Source: Sphingomonadales bacterium (GTDB lineage Bacteria; Pseudomonadota; Alphaproteobacteria; Sphingomonadales; Sphingomonadaceae). From it: 55,151 bases of DNA. The translations under genes were made by a program, and so were the position numbers. The stretch is taken from positions 1 through 55,151 of the forward strand of contig JAGWVC010000012.1 in NCBI GenBank assembly GCA_018971065.1. The letters are read 5' to 3'. Numbering within the stretch: the first letter of the stretch is position 1; each line of letters begins with the position of its first letter. Below, piece by piece: positions 36,044-44,109 of this stretch. Under the pieces are notes generated by a model. The model ran no database searches. It was not told the origin of the DNA and saw only the letters and a list, made by a program, of their open reading frames with translations.

Positions 36044-37270
36044 TTGGCTGAAGCTGTTTCTGCCCCGCTCACCGGCCTCCGCGTCGCCTGCCACGCCGGC
36101 ACCGTCGCCGCCGCCTATGCCGCGCGCCTGCTGGCGGTGCAGGGCGCCGACGTCACCTGGCTCGAACCGCCGCAGGGCAGCCCGCTGCGCGGTGAGCGGC
36201 CGTTCCTGCCGGATACGCAGGTCTCGGCCCAGTTCGCCTACCTCGCCGCCGGTGCGCGCAGCCGCGTGGTCGAACTGGACACCGAATTCGGCCGGGCACA
36301 ACTGCACGCGGTCTTGTCCGAAACCGACATTTTCCTGGACGATACTCCGGTCGAACAACGCGCCGCGCTCGGCCTCGACGAAGCCACCATTGCCGGCCTT
36401 CACCCGCAACTGATCCACGTCTCGGTCCGCCCGTTCGGCGCCTTCGGTCCGAAAGCGCAATGGCGCGCCGAGGAACTGACCATCCAGCACGCCTCGGGCG
36501 AGGGCTACCTGCTGCCCAACGGCCTGACCTGCGAACTTTTCCCCGATCGCTCGCCGGTCAAGATTCACGGCCACTTCGCCGAAATGCAGGGCGGCATCGC
36601 GGCGGCGCTCGGCGCGCTGTCGGCGTTGTGGGTACGCGATGACCTCGGCGGCCAGTACGTCGATATTTCCTCGCAGGATGCCATGCTCAGCGTCGGTGCC
36701 TTCGCCATCCAGCGGCTGGGCGACGGCTCGGTCGAACACCGGGTGGAGCGCTCGTTCCGCTTCGGCGGCGTCATCCCCTGCGCCGACGGCTTCGTCGAAC
36801 TCTTGACGCTCGAACAGCGCCAGTGGGACGGCCTTGTCGAACTGCTCGGCAACCCCGAATGGGCGCTCGTCCCCGAATTCGCGAATTCGGTCGAACGCAG
36901 CCGCCAGGGCGCGATGATCAACCGCCACATCCGCGAATGGGCATCGGTGCGCAAGGTCGAGGACATCGTCCGCGAAGGCCAGAAACTGTCGGTGCCGCTG
37001 GCGAAATACTATTCTGCGGACGAAGTCCTGCGCGACCCCCACGAGGCGGTGCGCGGCCTGTTCCAGCCGGTGGACGTCGCTGGCGCCGGCACGCTGCCGA
37101 TGCTGGTCTCGCCGCTGCACATCGACGGCGCGCCGCTGCATCTGCGCGGCGGCCCGCCCGCCTTGGGGGACGCCTCCACCCCAGTTCCTCCCCCTCTGGG
37201 GGAGGGGGACCGCGAAGCGGTGGAGGGGGCGCGTGCAAACACCACCCTCACCGGGGAGCAATTCACATGA
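36044..37270 (+). CDS. Class III CoA-transferase-like protein, probably without catalytic Asp
   Basis: A 408-residue CaiB/BaiF (formyl-CoA transferase) family protein. Start is TTG 36044 because GGGAG lies 8 bases before it; the upstream reading frame only covers the repeat. It opens GLRVACHAGTVAAAYAARLLAVQGADV and has FPDRSPVKIHGHFAEMQGGIAAALGAL. Aligned by eye with the next gene, the catalytic Asp (four residues before the conserved Gly) is Ala, with Glu next to it. The last ~25 residues (PVPPPLGEGDREAVEGA) are encoded by a repeat element and are not family sequence. Probably a subunit partner of the next gene. Confidence 0.8.
   Translation: MAEAVSAPLTGLRVACHAGTVAAAYAARLLAVQGADVTWLEPPQGSPLRGERPFLPDTQVSAQFAYLAAGARSRVVELDTEFGRAQLHAVLSETDIFLDDTPVEQRAALGLDEATIAGLHPQLIHVSVRPFGAFGPKAQWRAEELTIQHASGEGYLLPNGLTCELFPDRSPVKIHGHFAEMQGGIAAALGALSALWVRDDLGGQYVDISSQDAMLSVGAFAIQRLGDGSVEHRVERSFRFGGVIPCADGFVELLTLEQRQWDGLVELLGNPEWALVPEFANSVERSRQGAMINRHIREWASVRKVEDIVREGQKLSVPLAKYYSADEVLRDPHEAVRGLFQPVDVAGAGTLPMLVSPLHIDGAPLHLRGGPPALGDASTPVPPPLGEGDREAVEGARANTTLTGEQFT
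37187..37221. repeat. REP-like double hairpin inside the 3' end of a CoA-transferase gene
   Basis: CCTCCCCC/GGGGGAGG (37187-37194 / 37198-37205) and ACCGC/GCGGT (37209-37213 / 37217-37221) form two adjacent perfect stems. This GC-rich pair resembles short intergenic palindromic repeats, but here it is translated as part of the upstream gene's C-terminus, 45 bases before the next start. Confidence 0.7.
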
Positions 37271-38448
37271 AACCCCTGGCCGGAATCCGCGTCGCCGACT
37301 TCACCGTGCATAACGCCGGGCCGTTCTGCACCAACCTGCTCAGCCAGTTGGGCGCCGAAGTCATCAAGATCGAATCGGCGATGCGCCCCGACGCGTTCCG
37401 CAAGCCGCACCCGGTCTATGGCCGCGAAGGCCCGGCCACGTTCGATCAGGTCGCCTCGACCAAGCTGTCGGTGCGCATCAACCTGAAGAAGCCCGAAGGC
37501 ATCGCGCTGGCCAAACGCATCGTCGCCGTCTCTGACGTCGCGGCGGAAAGCTTCCGCCCCGGCGTCATCGGCCGCCTCGGCCTCGGCTATGAAGCGCTGA
37601 AGGCGGTCAATCCCCGCCTGATCATGCTGGCGGTGTCCTCGTGCGGCCAGTCCGGCCCGGATTCGCACTTTGCCGGCTATGCCCCGCTGTTCGGGGCCTG
37701 GGGCGGCCTGTCCGACCTCACCGGCTTTGCCGATGGCCCCCCGGTCGAGATGCGCCACGTCATGGACCACACCGTCGGCATGAACGCGGCGATGGCGGTC
37801 GTCGCCGCGCTGCACCGCCGCCGCGCCACCGGGCAGGGGGCCTTGGTGGACATCGCCGCGCGCGAAGTCGCCTCCAGCTTCATCGGCGGCGCGCTGCTGA
37901 TGGCCGCCGCCGGGGCCGAACCCACCCGCACCGGCAACGATCACCCGGCGATGGCCCCGCACGGCGTCTATCCGGCGGCGGGCGAGGACCACTGGCTGGC
38001 GATTGCGGTCGCCAGCGATGCCGAATGGCAGGCGCTGTGCAAGGTGATCGATCGCACCGACCTTGCCGGCCTGAACGAACCCGCCCGCCACGCCCGCCGC
38101 GCCGAAATCGACGCCGCGATCACGCAATGGTCGCGGGCCCTCGAACAGAATGCCGCCGCCGAACGGCTGCAATCGGTCGGCATCGCCGTCCACGCATCGT
38201 GGACCACCCCCGAACTCGCCGCCGACCCGCACCTCCACGCGCGCGGCGCCATCGTCGATGTGGCGGAGCCGGACGGCAAGCGCCGCGCCGCCGTCGCCGT
38301 GCCGATGCGCCTGTCGAAAAGCCCCGAAATCGGCATCCACGCCGGCACGCCGAAGCTGGGCGAACACGAGGATCACGTCTACGGCGAACTGCTGGGCATA
38401 ACCCGCGCCGAACGCGATGCCCTGGAAGCCGCCGAAGTGATTTACTGA
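37267..38448 (+). CDS. Class III CoA-transferase (CaiB/BaiF family)
   Basis: A 393-residue enzyme that moves CoA between an acyl-CoA and a free acid. It starts MKPLAGIRVADFTVHNAGPFC, includes GAEVIKIESAMRPDAFR, the Asp in RHVMDHTVGMNAAMAVV that fits the family's catalytic aspartate, RATGQGALVDIAARE and GVYPAAGEDHWLAIAV. ATG overlaps the previous stop (ATGA), so the two proteins are made together, as expected for a two-subunit enzyme. GGGGAG is the ribosome binding site. Confidence 0.9.
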   Translation: MKPLAGIRVADFTVHNAGPFCTNLLSQLGAEVIKIESAMRPDAFRKPHPVYGREGPATFDQVASTKLSVRINLKKPEGIALAKRIVAVSDVAAESFRPGVIGRLGLGYEALKAVNPRLIMLAVSSCGQSGPDSHFAGYAPLFGAWGGLSDLTGFADGPPVEMRHVMDHTVGMNAAMAVVAALHRRRATGQGALVDIAAREVASSFIGGALLMAAAGAEPTRTGNDHPAMAPHGVYPAAGEDHWLAIAVASDAEWQALCKVIDRTDLAGLNEPARHARRAEIDAAITQWSRALEQNAAAERLQSVGIAVHASWTTPELAADPHLHARGAIVDVAEPDGKRRAAVAVPMRLSKSPEIGIHAGTPKLGEHEDHVYGELLGITRAERDALEAAEVIY

Positions 38449-38465
38449 ACCGGCGACAGCAAAAC

Positions 38466-38492
38466 CCGTCCGCCCTGAGCTTGTCGAAGGGC
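38466..38492. repeat. Half copy of the CCTGAGC...GTCGAAGG repeat
   Basis: A single 27-base copy nearly identical to the arms at 35932-36028, located in the 81-bp gap between the second CoA-transferase and the dehydrogenase gene. Confidence 0.75.
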
Positions 38493-38529
38493 CGTTCTTG
38501 TTCTTGAAGGTCGGCGAGAGGATTCGTTC

Positions 38530-39393
38530 ATGACCCAAACCCTCGGCTTCATCGGATTAGGCGTGATGGGCGCCGGCATGTGCGCCAACCTCATCCGCAA
38601 GAGCGGCGCGCAAGTCCACGTCTTCGACCTCAACCCCGAAGCCGTCGCCGCGCAAGCCGCCACCGCCGCCGCCTCGGTCAGCGACCTCGCCGCCAACGCC
38701 GACGTCGTGTTCCTCTCGCTCCCCGGCGGCAAGCAGGTAGCCGCCGTCTGCGCCGAGATCGCGCAAGCCGCCAAGCCTGGCACCGTCGTCGTCGATCTTT
38801 CCACCACCTCGGTCGCCGATGCCCGCGCCGTCGCCGCCGCCCTGGCTGAACGCGGCATCGCGTTTGCCGACGCCCCCGTCGCCCGCACCCGGCAGGCCGC
38901 GATCGACGGCACGCTCTCCATCATGGTCGGCGCCAGCGAAGCCCTGTTCGCGCAAGTCGAACCCCTGCTGAAAACGATGGGTAGCGACGTCACCCGCTGC
39001 GGCGAGGTCGGCTGCGGCCAGGTGGTCAAGCTGATCAACAACACCCTGCTGTTCGAACAGGTCGCCGCCATTGCCGAAATGATGGTCGTTGCCGAACGCG
39101 CCGGGGTGACGGCGGAAACGCTGATCCACGCGGTCGGCCTCGGCTCGGGCAACTCGTTCGCCCTTCAGAACCACGCGAAGAAGGCAATGGCCCCGCGCCA
39201 GTTCCCCGAAAAGGCCTTCCCCAGCCCCTACACGCTGAAAGACCTCGGCTACACGCTGGAACTGGCGCAGCAGATGGGGGTGGACCCGAAAGTCGCCCGC
39301 CTTGCCGCCAGATATTACCAGCAAGCGGTGGACGAAGGCATCGGTGAGCAATATTTCCCCGCCATCATCCAGTTGATCGACAAGCAGGGCTGA
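38530..39393 (+). CDS. 3-hydroxyisobutyrate-dehydrogenase-family NAD(P) oxidoreductase
   Basis: A 287-residue beta-hydroxyacid dehydrogenase. The Rossmann GxGxMG motif is GLGVMG (residues 9-14), the substrate motif DAPVARTRQAAIDGTLSIMVG is a variant of the usual DAPVSGG type, and catalytic Lys167 lies in GQVVKLINN. The C-terminal PSPYTLKDLGYTLELAQQMG is standard. It would oxidise a 3-hydroxy acid or reduce a semialdehyde. GAGAGGA precedes the ATG. Altered residues in the substrate motif suggest a substrate other than hydroxyisobutyrate. Confidence 0.9.
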   Translation: MTQTLGFIGLGVMGAGMCANLIRKSGAQVHVFDLNPEAVAAQAATAAASVSDLAANADVVFLSLPGGKQVAAVCAEIAQAAKPGTVVVDLSTTSVADARAVAAALAERGIAFADAPVARTRQAAIDGTLSIMVGASEALFAQVEPLLKTMGSDVTRCGEVGCGQVVKLINNTLLFEQVAAIAEMMVVAERAGVTAETLIHAVGLGSGNSFALQNHAKKAMAPRQFPEKAFPSPYTLKDLGYTLELAQQMGVDPKVARLAARYYQQAVDEGIGEQYFPAIIQLIDKQG

Positions 39394-39395
39394 AC

Positions 39396-40352
39396 ATGCG
39401 CACCGAGACACTCACGTACCGCGTCGTCACCGATGGCCTCGAATTCCCCGAAGGCCCGGTGGTCATGGCCGATGGCTCGGTCATCGTCGTCGAGATCAAG
39501 TCGGGCCGCCTCGTCCGCGTCGCCCCCGATGGCACGAAGTCCGTCGCGGCCGAGGTCGGCGGCGGCCCCAACGGCGCGGCGGTCGGCCCCGATGGCGCGA
39601 TATACGTGTGCAACAACGGCGGTTTCCACTGGCTGCAGGAGCCGATCTTCGGGGTGGACAAGTACAACCGCCCCCACGGCCGCGCGCACGACTATACCGG
39701 CGGCTCCATCCAGCGCGTCGATCTCGCCACGGGCGCGGTCACCACGCTCTACACCCACTGCGGCGACATCCCCATCAACGGCCCCAACGACATCGTCTTC
39801 GATGCCAACGGCGACATGTGGTTCACCGATCACGGCAAGACCTATGGCCGGGTGATGGACCACGGCGCCGTCTTCCACGCCGCGGCCGACGGCTCGTGGA
39901 TCAGGCAGGTCGCCTACCCGATGGTCACCCCCAACGGCGCCGGCCTCTCGCCCGACGAGAAGACGCTCTATGTCTCCGAAACCGAGACCGGCCGCCTGTG
40001 GCACTGGCCGATTGAGGGCACCGGCCAAGCCGCCGAACTGACCAGGATCGCCTGGCCATCCCCCCAGGGCGGCAGGCTGGTCGGCCAGGCCACCGGCTAC
40101 CAGCGCTTCGATTCGATGGCGCTGGAGGAAAACGGCAACATCTGCGTCGCCACCCTTGTCACCGGCGGCATCACCGTGTTCAGCCCGGAAGGCGAGAAGC
40201 TGGAATACTGGCAGGGGCCGGAGCCTTACTGCACCAACATCGCCTTCGGCGGTCCGGACATGCGCACCGCCTACATCACCGTCTCCGGCCACGGCCTGCT
40301 GATCGCGGTGGACTGGCCGCGCCCGGGGCTGAAGCTGCTGCACCAGCGCTGA
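39396..40352 (+). CDS. SMP-30/gluconolactonase-family protein
   Basis: A 318-residue six-bladed propeller hydrolase. The metal ligands are recognisable: Glu in GLEFPEGPVVMADG, Asn in GGGPNGAAVGPDG and INGPNDIVFDANGD, Asp in NGAGLSPDEKTLYV. Such enzymes open lactones of sugar acids or aromatic ring-cleavage products. It lies 2 bases after the dehydrogenase gene, so both are co-translated, and ends the plus arm of the catabolic cluster. Confidence 0.88.
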   Translation: MRTETLTYRVVTDGLEFPEGPVVMADGSVIVVEIKSGRLVRVAPDGTKSVAAEVGGGPNGAAVGPDGAIYVCNNGGFHWLQEPIFGVDKYNRPHGRAHDYTGGSIQRVDLATGAVTTLYTHCGDIPINGPNDIVFDANGDMWFTDHGKTYGRVMDHGAVFHAAADGSWIRQVAYPMVTPNGAGLSPDEKTLYVSETETGRLWHWPIEGTGQAAELTRIAWPSPQGGRLVGQATGYQRFDSMALEENGNICVATLVTGGITVFSPEGEKLEYWQGPEPYCTNIAFGGPDMRTAYITVSGHGLLIAVDWPRPGLKLLHQR

Positions 40353-40368
40353 TAGCTCGGCGGACGGT

Positions 40369-40782
40369 TCAAGGCTTCGGCGGCGCCACCGGCTCCAGTT
40401 TTACCACCAGCGGGTTGGGCGACAGGCTGCGCATCGCGCCGCTGTCCATATCGGTGCCGGCGCCGACCACGCCGCCAACCACGCCATTCGCCAGCATCCC
40501 CACCACGCCCGCGCCGCTGCCCTTGGACGCGACCGTCAGCATCTGCGTGGCATGACCCGCCAGCGAGACCCGCACCTGGAACCCGGCGCCGCGCGGCAGG
40601 TCCAGCCGGCATGGCGTCGTGCAGGTCTGCCCGTTCGACAGTTGCACGCTGGCGCCGGTCGGCGTGGAAACGATGCGGAACGGCTGGTGGGTGCCCCGCG
40701 TTACCGTGGCGCAGGCGGACAGCGCCAGCGCGCCGCCGCCCAAAGCCACCAGCCACAGCGCGGATCGGCTGCGGTCGGTCAA
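40369..40782 (-). CDS. Lipoprotein with PEGA-like domain
   Basis: A 137-residue product. The likely start is TTG 40782, overlapping the stop of the upstream gene (TTGA), giving a short basic leader, ALWLVALGGGALALSAC with lipobox LSAC, then FRIVSTPTGASVQLSNGQTC and RLDLPRGAGFQVRVSLAGHA, the pattern of PEGA surface domains. A glycine-rich segment (GVVGMLANGVVGGVVGAG) may insert in a membrane. No ATG is available, so the start is inferred from the lipoprotein signal. Confidence 0.75.
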   Translation of the reverse strand: MTDRSRSALWLVALGGGALALSACATVTRGTHQPFRIVSTPTGASVQLSNGQTCTTPCRLDLPRGAGFQVRVSLAGHATQMLTVASKGSGAGVVGMLANGVVGGVVGAGTDMDSGAMRSLSPNPLVVKLEPVAPPKP

Positions 40783-41495
40783 GGGTTCTTCCTGGTGAAC
40801 TTGTCGGCGAAATACAGCACGTCGCCCTTGAACGCCGAAAGCAGCGAATCGGTCGCGGGGCCGGTGTCCTCGCCCTCCTTGGGCAGCTTGACGGTCAGGT
40901 TCTCGTGCCGCGAATCGTGGAAATCGACCTTCATCGCCGCGCCATCGAACTTGCGCATCTCCAGGAAGGTGCGCATCTGCCCCTTGTAGGCCGCGTTCTT
41001 GAAGTACAGCAGCCCGCGCACCACGAATTCGCTGTAGCAGGCCGCGCCGGAATCGCTGAGCCGCTTGGGGTCGTTCGACTTGGTATCGATGCCCTGTTCG
41101 TGGATGATGACCTGCGACGGCGGCAGGTGCAGCCGGGCGGGCAGATCCAGATCGCGCAGCACGCGCGCCTGCGAATGCGCGTCCAGCGCGCCGGTGATGA
41201 ACGCGGTGTCGCGCTTGTTCTGGTCGGCATGGGCGGCCGAATCGATCAATGCGCCCAGAATGCCGAACCCGGCGCCCACCCCCTGGGTGACGGCGCTGAC
41301 CCGCGCCGCCGGCCAGACGTGCAGTTCGCACGCCGGCAACGGCGCGGCGGCAGGTGCGGGCACCGCCGCCGGAGCCGGCGCGGGCGCGGGTGCGGTCGCG
41401 GCCGGTGCCGCCGCCGGGGCTGCCTGCTGCGCCGAGGCGCCGGTTGCCGTTAGCGCGGCCGCCAGCAGCGGCAAAACCATGCGGAAATCTCTCAT
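40779..41495 (-). CDS. Exported protein, paralogue of its neighbour
   Basis: A 238-residue protein with signal peptide (MRDFRMVLPLLAAALTATGASA), an Ala/Pro-rich linker to about residue 52, and a unique domain starting CELHVWPAARVSAVTQGVG. A later stretch ACYSEFVVRGLLYFKNAAYK aligns with the next gene's ACYREIIVTSSLVEAAAFSS. I do not recognise the family. AGAGGG precedes the ATG. It overlaps the lipoprotein start, forming an operon with the paralogue 25 bases upstream. Confidence 0.8.
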   Translation of the reverse strand: MRDFRMVLPLLAAALTATGASAQQAAPAAAPAATAPAPAPAPAAVPAPAAAPLPACELHVWPAARVSAVTQGVGAGFGILGALIDSAAHADQNKRDTAFITGALDAHSQARVLRDLDLPARLHLPPSQVIIHEQGIDTKSNDPKRLSDSGAACYSEFVVRGLLYFKNAAYKGQMRTFLEMRKFDGAAMKVDFHDSRHENLTVKLPKEGEDTGPATDSLLSAFKGDVLYFADKFTRKNP

Positions 41496-41520
41496 CGTGA
41501 CCCTCTTGTCGTTGCGTTTT

Positions 41521-42216
41521 TCAATGGAAGGATTGCATCACCGCGAACTTCCTGGCCGCAACCAGGAAGGCGTCCTGCATCGCGGCGGGAATGCGGGGAT
41601 CGTCGTCGGCTGCCTTTTCCGGCAGCGCGATCACCGCCTGCGCCATCGACGAAAAGTTCGCTGGCGCGCCCGCGCCCTCGAACGTCTTGCGCAACACCAG
41701 GATGCGGATCGATCGCGAGGAAAATGCCGCCGCCTCGACCAGCGACGAGGTGACGATGATCTCGCGGTAACAGGCCGGACTGTCGGCCACTAACCGGGCG
41801 GCGCGGCCCCGGTCGTCATCGCTGCCGGTGGGCGCGGCGTGGACGGTCACCGCCAGCGCCGGATCGCCGGTCAGGCCGCGCCAGTCGATCGTGGTCAGCA
41901 GGCGGACCTGCTGGGCGGTATCCAGCGCCTCGGCATGAAGGTCGGGATAGCCCTTGATGCCGCGCCTTGCCCCGTCGACGGCACCGGCATGAGTCCAGCC
42001 CTGGAAGGTGGTATGCGTGGTCGCCGCCGGCCAGACGTGCAGCGCGCAGCCGCCCGTGGCCGGCAGGGACCGCGTGGCTTCAGGCGCCGTGGCAGCCGCG
42101 GGGGATGGCTGGGCCTGGGCCGGCGCAACGGTTGCCGGCGCGGCCAGCAATGCGAAAATCGCGCACAGGGCCGCCATCGCGCGACGCCCGTCGCGCCCAT
42201 CGCCAGTCCTGTTCAT
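41521..42216 (-). CDS. Exported protein, paralogue of its neighbour
   Basis: A 231-residue product from ATG 42216 with GGGGGA upstream. After a basic leader and signal peptide (MAALCAIFALLAAPATVAPAQA) and a short linker comes CALHVWPAATTHTTFQGW, matching CELHVWPAA of the next gene, then ACYREIIVTSSLVEAAAFSS and LVLRKTFEG. The shared HVWPAA and ACY motifs with similar spacing indicate tandem duplication followed by strong divergence. Function unknown; probably periplasmic. Confidence 0.8.
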   Translation of the reverse strand: MNRTGDGRDGRRAMAALCAIFALLAAPATVAPAQAQPSPAAATAPEATRSLPATGGCALHVWPAATTHTTFQGWTHAGAVDGARRGIKGYPDLHAEALDTAQQVRLLTTIDWRGLTGDPALAVTVHAAPTGSDDDRGRAARLVADSPACYREIIVTSSLVEAAAFSSRSIRILVLRKTFEGAGAPANFSSMAQAVIALPEKAADDDPRIPAAMQDAFLVAARKFAVMQSFH

Positions 42217-42347
42217 CCGCGCGTCCCCCTCTTCCCCTCACGTGGGGATAACGCGACAATCGCCATGCGCAAGAGGGATTATGTAGACTTTTCAGGTGAT
42301 ATATCGTGACCGTTCCCGCAGCCACGCCGTGAAATCGGCCGCTGCCC

Positions 42348-42713
42348 TCAGAAGATCGGGCAATCGTGCGACGCTTTGGCCCGGCGTGCCCGGGCCGCGT
42401 CCGGCGCGAAGCGGGCGATCCGCCCGGTATAGAGCCGGCTGAGGCAGGTCCGGTCGCCGCCGCACTGGCGCCGCTTTGCCAGCCATTCGATCTGGTCCCC
42501 CTGGATGCCTTCGCCCCGCATCCCCGAGCACGCCTTGATCGCGTGATAGATCGCGGCCAGCTTTCGATCGAGCCGCGCCAGATCGGCACTGCGGCAGATC
42601 GCCCGCTCATCATCGGCGGTTGCCCGCGCGCAGTTGAACGCCGGCCCGGCGGCCCCCGCCATTCCGGACGCGAACATCAGCCCGGTTGCCACGGCCAGTT
42701 CCATCATCCGCAT
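42348..42713 (-). CDS. LprI-like (DUF1311) secreted protein
   Basis: A 121-residue protein with signal peptide (MELAVATGLMFASGMAGAAG) and the LprI-type pattern FNCARATADDERAICRSADLARLDRKLAAIY, then QIEWLAKRRQCGGDRTCLSRLY, with paired cysteines. Related proteins inhibit lysozyme in mycobacteria, but most members have no tested function. It starts 1 base after the NTF2-like gene's stop on the same strand. Confidence 0.82.
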   Translation of the reverse strand: MRMMELAVATGLMFASGMAGAAGPAFNCARATADDERAICRSADLARLDRKLAAIYHAIKACSGMRGEGIQGDQIEWLAKRRQCGGDRTCLSRLYTGRIARFAPDAARARRAKASHDCPIF

Positions 42714-42714
42714 C

Positions 42715-43179
42715 TCAGAACCCCATCATCCCGTCGCGCACCACATGCGACAGCCGCAGCCGCGTCAGCCGCACCGTGGCGATCCGCCACACCCCATCCT
42801 CGCGCCGATATGTCTCGTGATAATGGCCGTGGCCGTGGATCACGTAGCTGCCGTGATCGACGATGTCCTCCATCGCCCAGACCCCGCGCGCCGCGTCCGG
42901 CCCCAGCAGCTCGATCTCGGGCATGTGGCCATGATGCACGGTCTGCGAGGTGGCGTTGCGCTCCTTCACCATCGCCACGATCGCGGCGCGGCCCGTGAAC
43001 GCCGGCACCGGCTTGCCGTCGCGTCCCTGCGTGGAGACGGCGGTGTCGAACTGCAAGGTGGCGTCTTGGGTGAACACCTCGCCCCAGGCATCGAACGCCT
43101 TGGTGTCGAACAGCCGGAAGTACCGTGCCTTCAGCGCCTTGATCGCCTCGATCGCCAGCAGCGTCCCGCCCGCGTCCAT
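42715..43179 (-). CDS. NTF2-like (SnoaL-type) protein
   Basis: A 154-residue cytoplasmic protein. EAIKALKARYFRLFDTKAFDAWGEVFTQDA is the typical opening helix pair and GVWRIATVRLTRLRL the closing strands. Many relatives are ring isomerases, dehydratases or small subunits linked to aromatic or terpenoid pathways; several histidines (HHGHMPE, HGHGHYHE) line what could be the cavity. It lies 1 base from its neighbours on both sides, in an operon with the nitroreductase-like gene. Confidence 0.85.
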   Translation of the reverse strand: MDAGGTLLAIEAIKALKARYFRLFDTKAFDAWGEVFTQDATLQFDTAVSTQGRDGKPVPAFTGRAAIVAMVKERNATSQTVHHGHMPEIELLGPDAARGVWAMEDIVDHGSYVIHGHGHYHETYRREDGVWRIATVRLTRLRLSHVVRDGMMGF

Positions 43180-43180
43180 C

Positions 43181-43678
43181 TCAACCCTCCGCCGGAAACG
43201 GCGCGATCGGCGCCAGCGCTTTCAGCAGGACCAGCGGAATTGCACGCCCCTGCGCCGCTTTCAGGTATTCCGCATAAGGCGGATAGACGTGGCTCATATA
43301 GGCCCACACCGTGGCATGTTCCGACCCGGCCGCCACGCGCCAGGTGCCCCGGAACGCCTGTGTCGCCACCTGGAATTCGCAGGTCTCCTGCGCGGACAGG
43401 TTCAGGAACCAGGCGGGATGATCGGGCGCGCCGCCCTTCGAGCCGACCACCACCCATTCGTCACCCCACAGGCCATAGATCAGCGGTACGGTCCGCACCG
43501 CGCCGCTGCGCCGCCCGATCGTGCGCAGCAACAGCGACGGCAGCAGCCCGCGCGCACCGGCATGGCGGAAATCGACGATGTGGCCGCGCGCGCCGCCGCT
43601 GCCCAGATAGAGCGCGCGATGGTCGGTAACGAAATCCTGTGTCCGCGCCAGCAGCGCGTCGGTGCCTTCAAAGGCCAT
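43181..43678 (-). CDS. DDN-family (F420/FMN split-barrel) nitroreductase-like protein
   Basis: A 165-residue protein with the DDN signature: LLLRTIGRRSGAVRTVPLIYGLWGDEWVVVGSKGGAPDHPAWFLN in pieces, followed by FRGTWRVAAGSEHATVWAYM. Members bind F420 or FMN and reduce nitro or other electron-poor compounds. Whether this organism makes F420 cannot be judged here. First gene of a small minus-strand operon with the NTF2- and LprI-like genes; divergent from a LuxR-type gene across 431 bases. Confidence 0.87.
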   Translation of the reverse strand: MAFEGTDALLARTQDFVTDHRALYLGSGGARGHIVDFRHAGARGLLPSLLLRTIGRRSGAVRTVPLIYGLWGDEWVVVGSKGGAPDHPAWFLNLSAQETCEFQVATQAFRGTWRVAAGSEHATVWAYMSHVYPPYAEYLKAAQGRAIPLVLLKALAPIAPFPAEG

Positions 43679-44109
43679 GCCGTTCTCCCCGGTCTTGCCG
43701 GCGCAGACTGCAAGCCAGCCCCCGGCGCGTCAACCGGCGGGATTCGATCCGGCGCATTCACCATTGCGGCAAACCATCCCTGAAAACCCCGCCGCAGCGC
43801 TGCAATCGATCCGAATTCGTGAATTTTTTCCGCTTCGGCCGCTATCATCGTAACCTGCTAATATTCCGACATTGTTTTATCTTTGCCACACAAAAGTACC
43901 TACATGACCCATTGTTGCGAAATTTCCGCAAAGTGTCGCACTTCAATCGTTTGATAATGATGCGTTGAATTTTCCAGTTATACGGGCTGCTACGTAGTTG
44001 CGCTTTCACGGGAGTTCGCAGACAGTTGTTTTACGTAGGAGTTATCCCTGAGGTCCGCATAAATAGCGGCGGGGAGACAATATGGTAAACGATTGCAGGT
44101 TGACGCACC
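43679..44109. promoter_or_regulatory. AT-rich divergent intergenic region with repeated TACGTAG
   Basis: From about 43810 to 44100 the base composition drops well below the genome's usual GC. It contains an imperfect 17-bp palindrome (TTGCG...CGCAA, 43915-43931) and two TACGTAG copies at 43991-43997 and 44032-44038, 41 bases apart (about four helical turns), in CTACGTAGTT and TTACGTAGGA contexts. No ORF is credible. It may bind the LuxR-type product encoded next to it, and its length suggests a long 5' leader. Confidence 0.5.
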
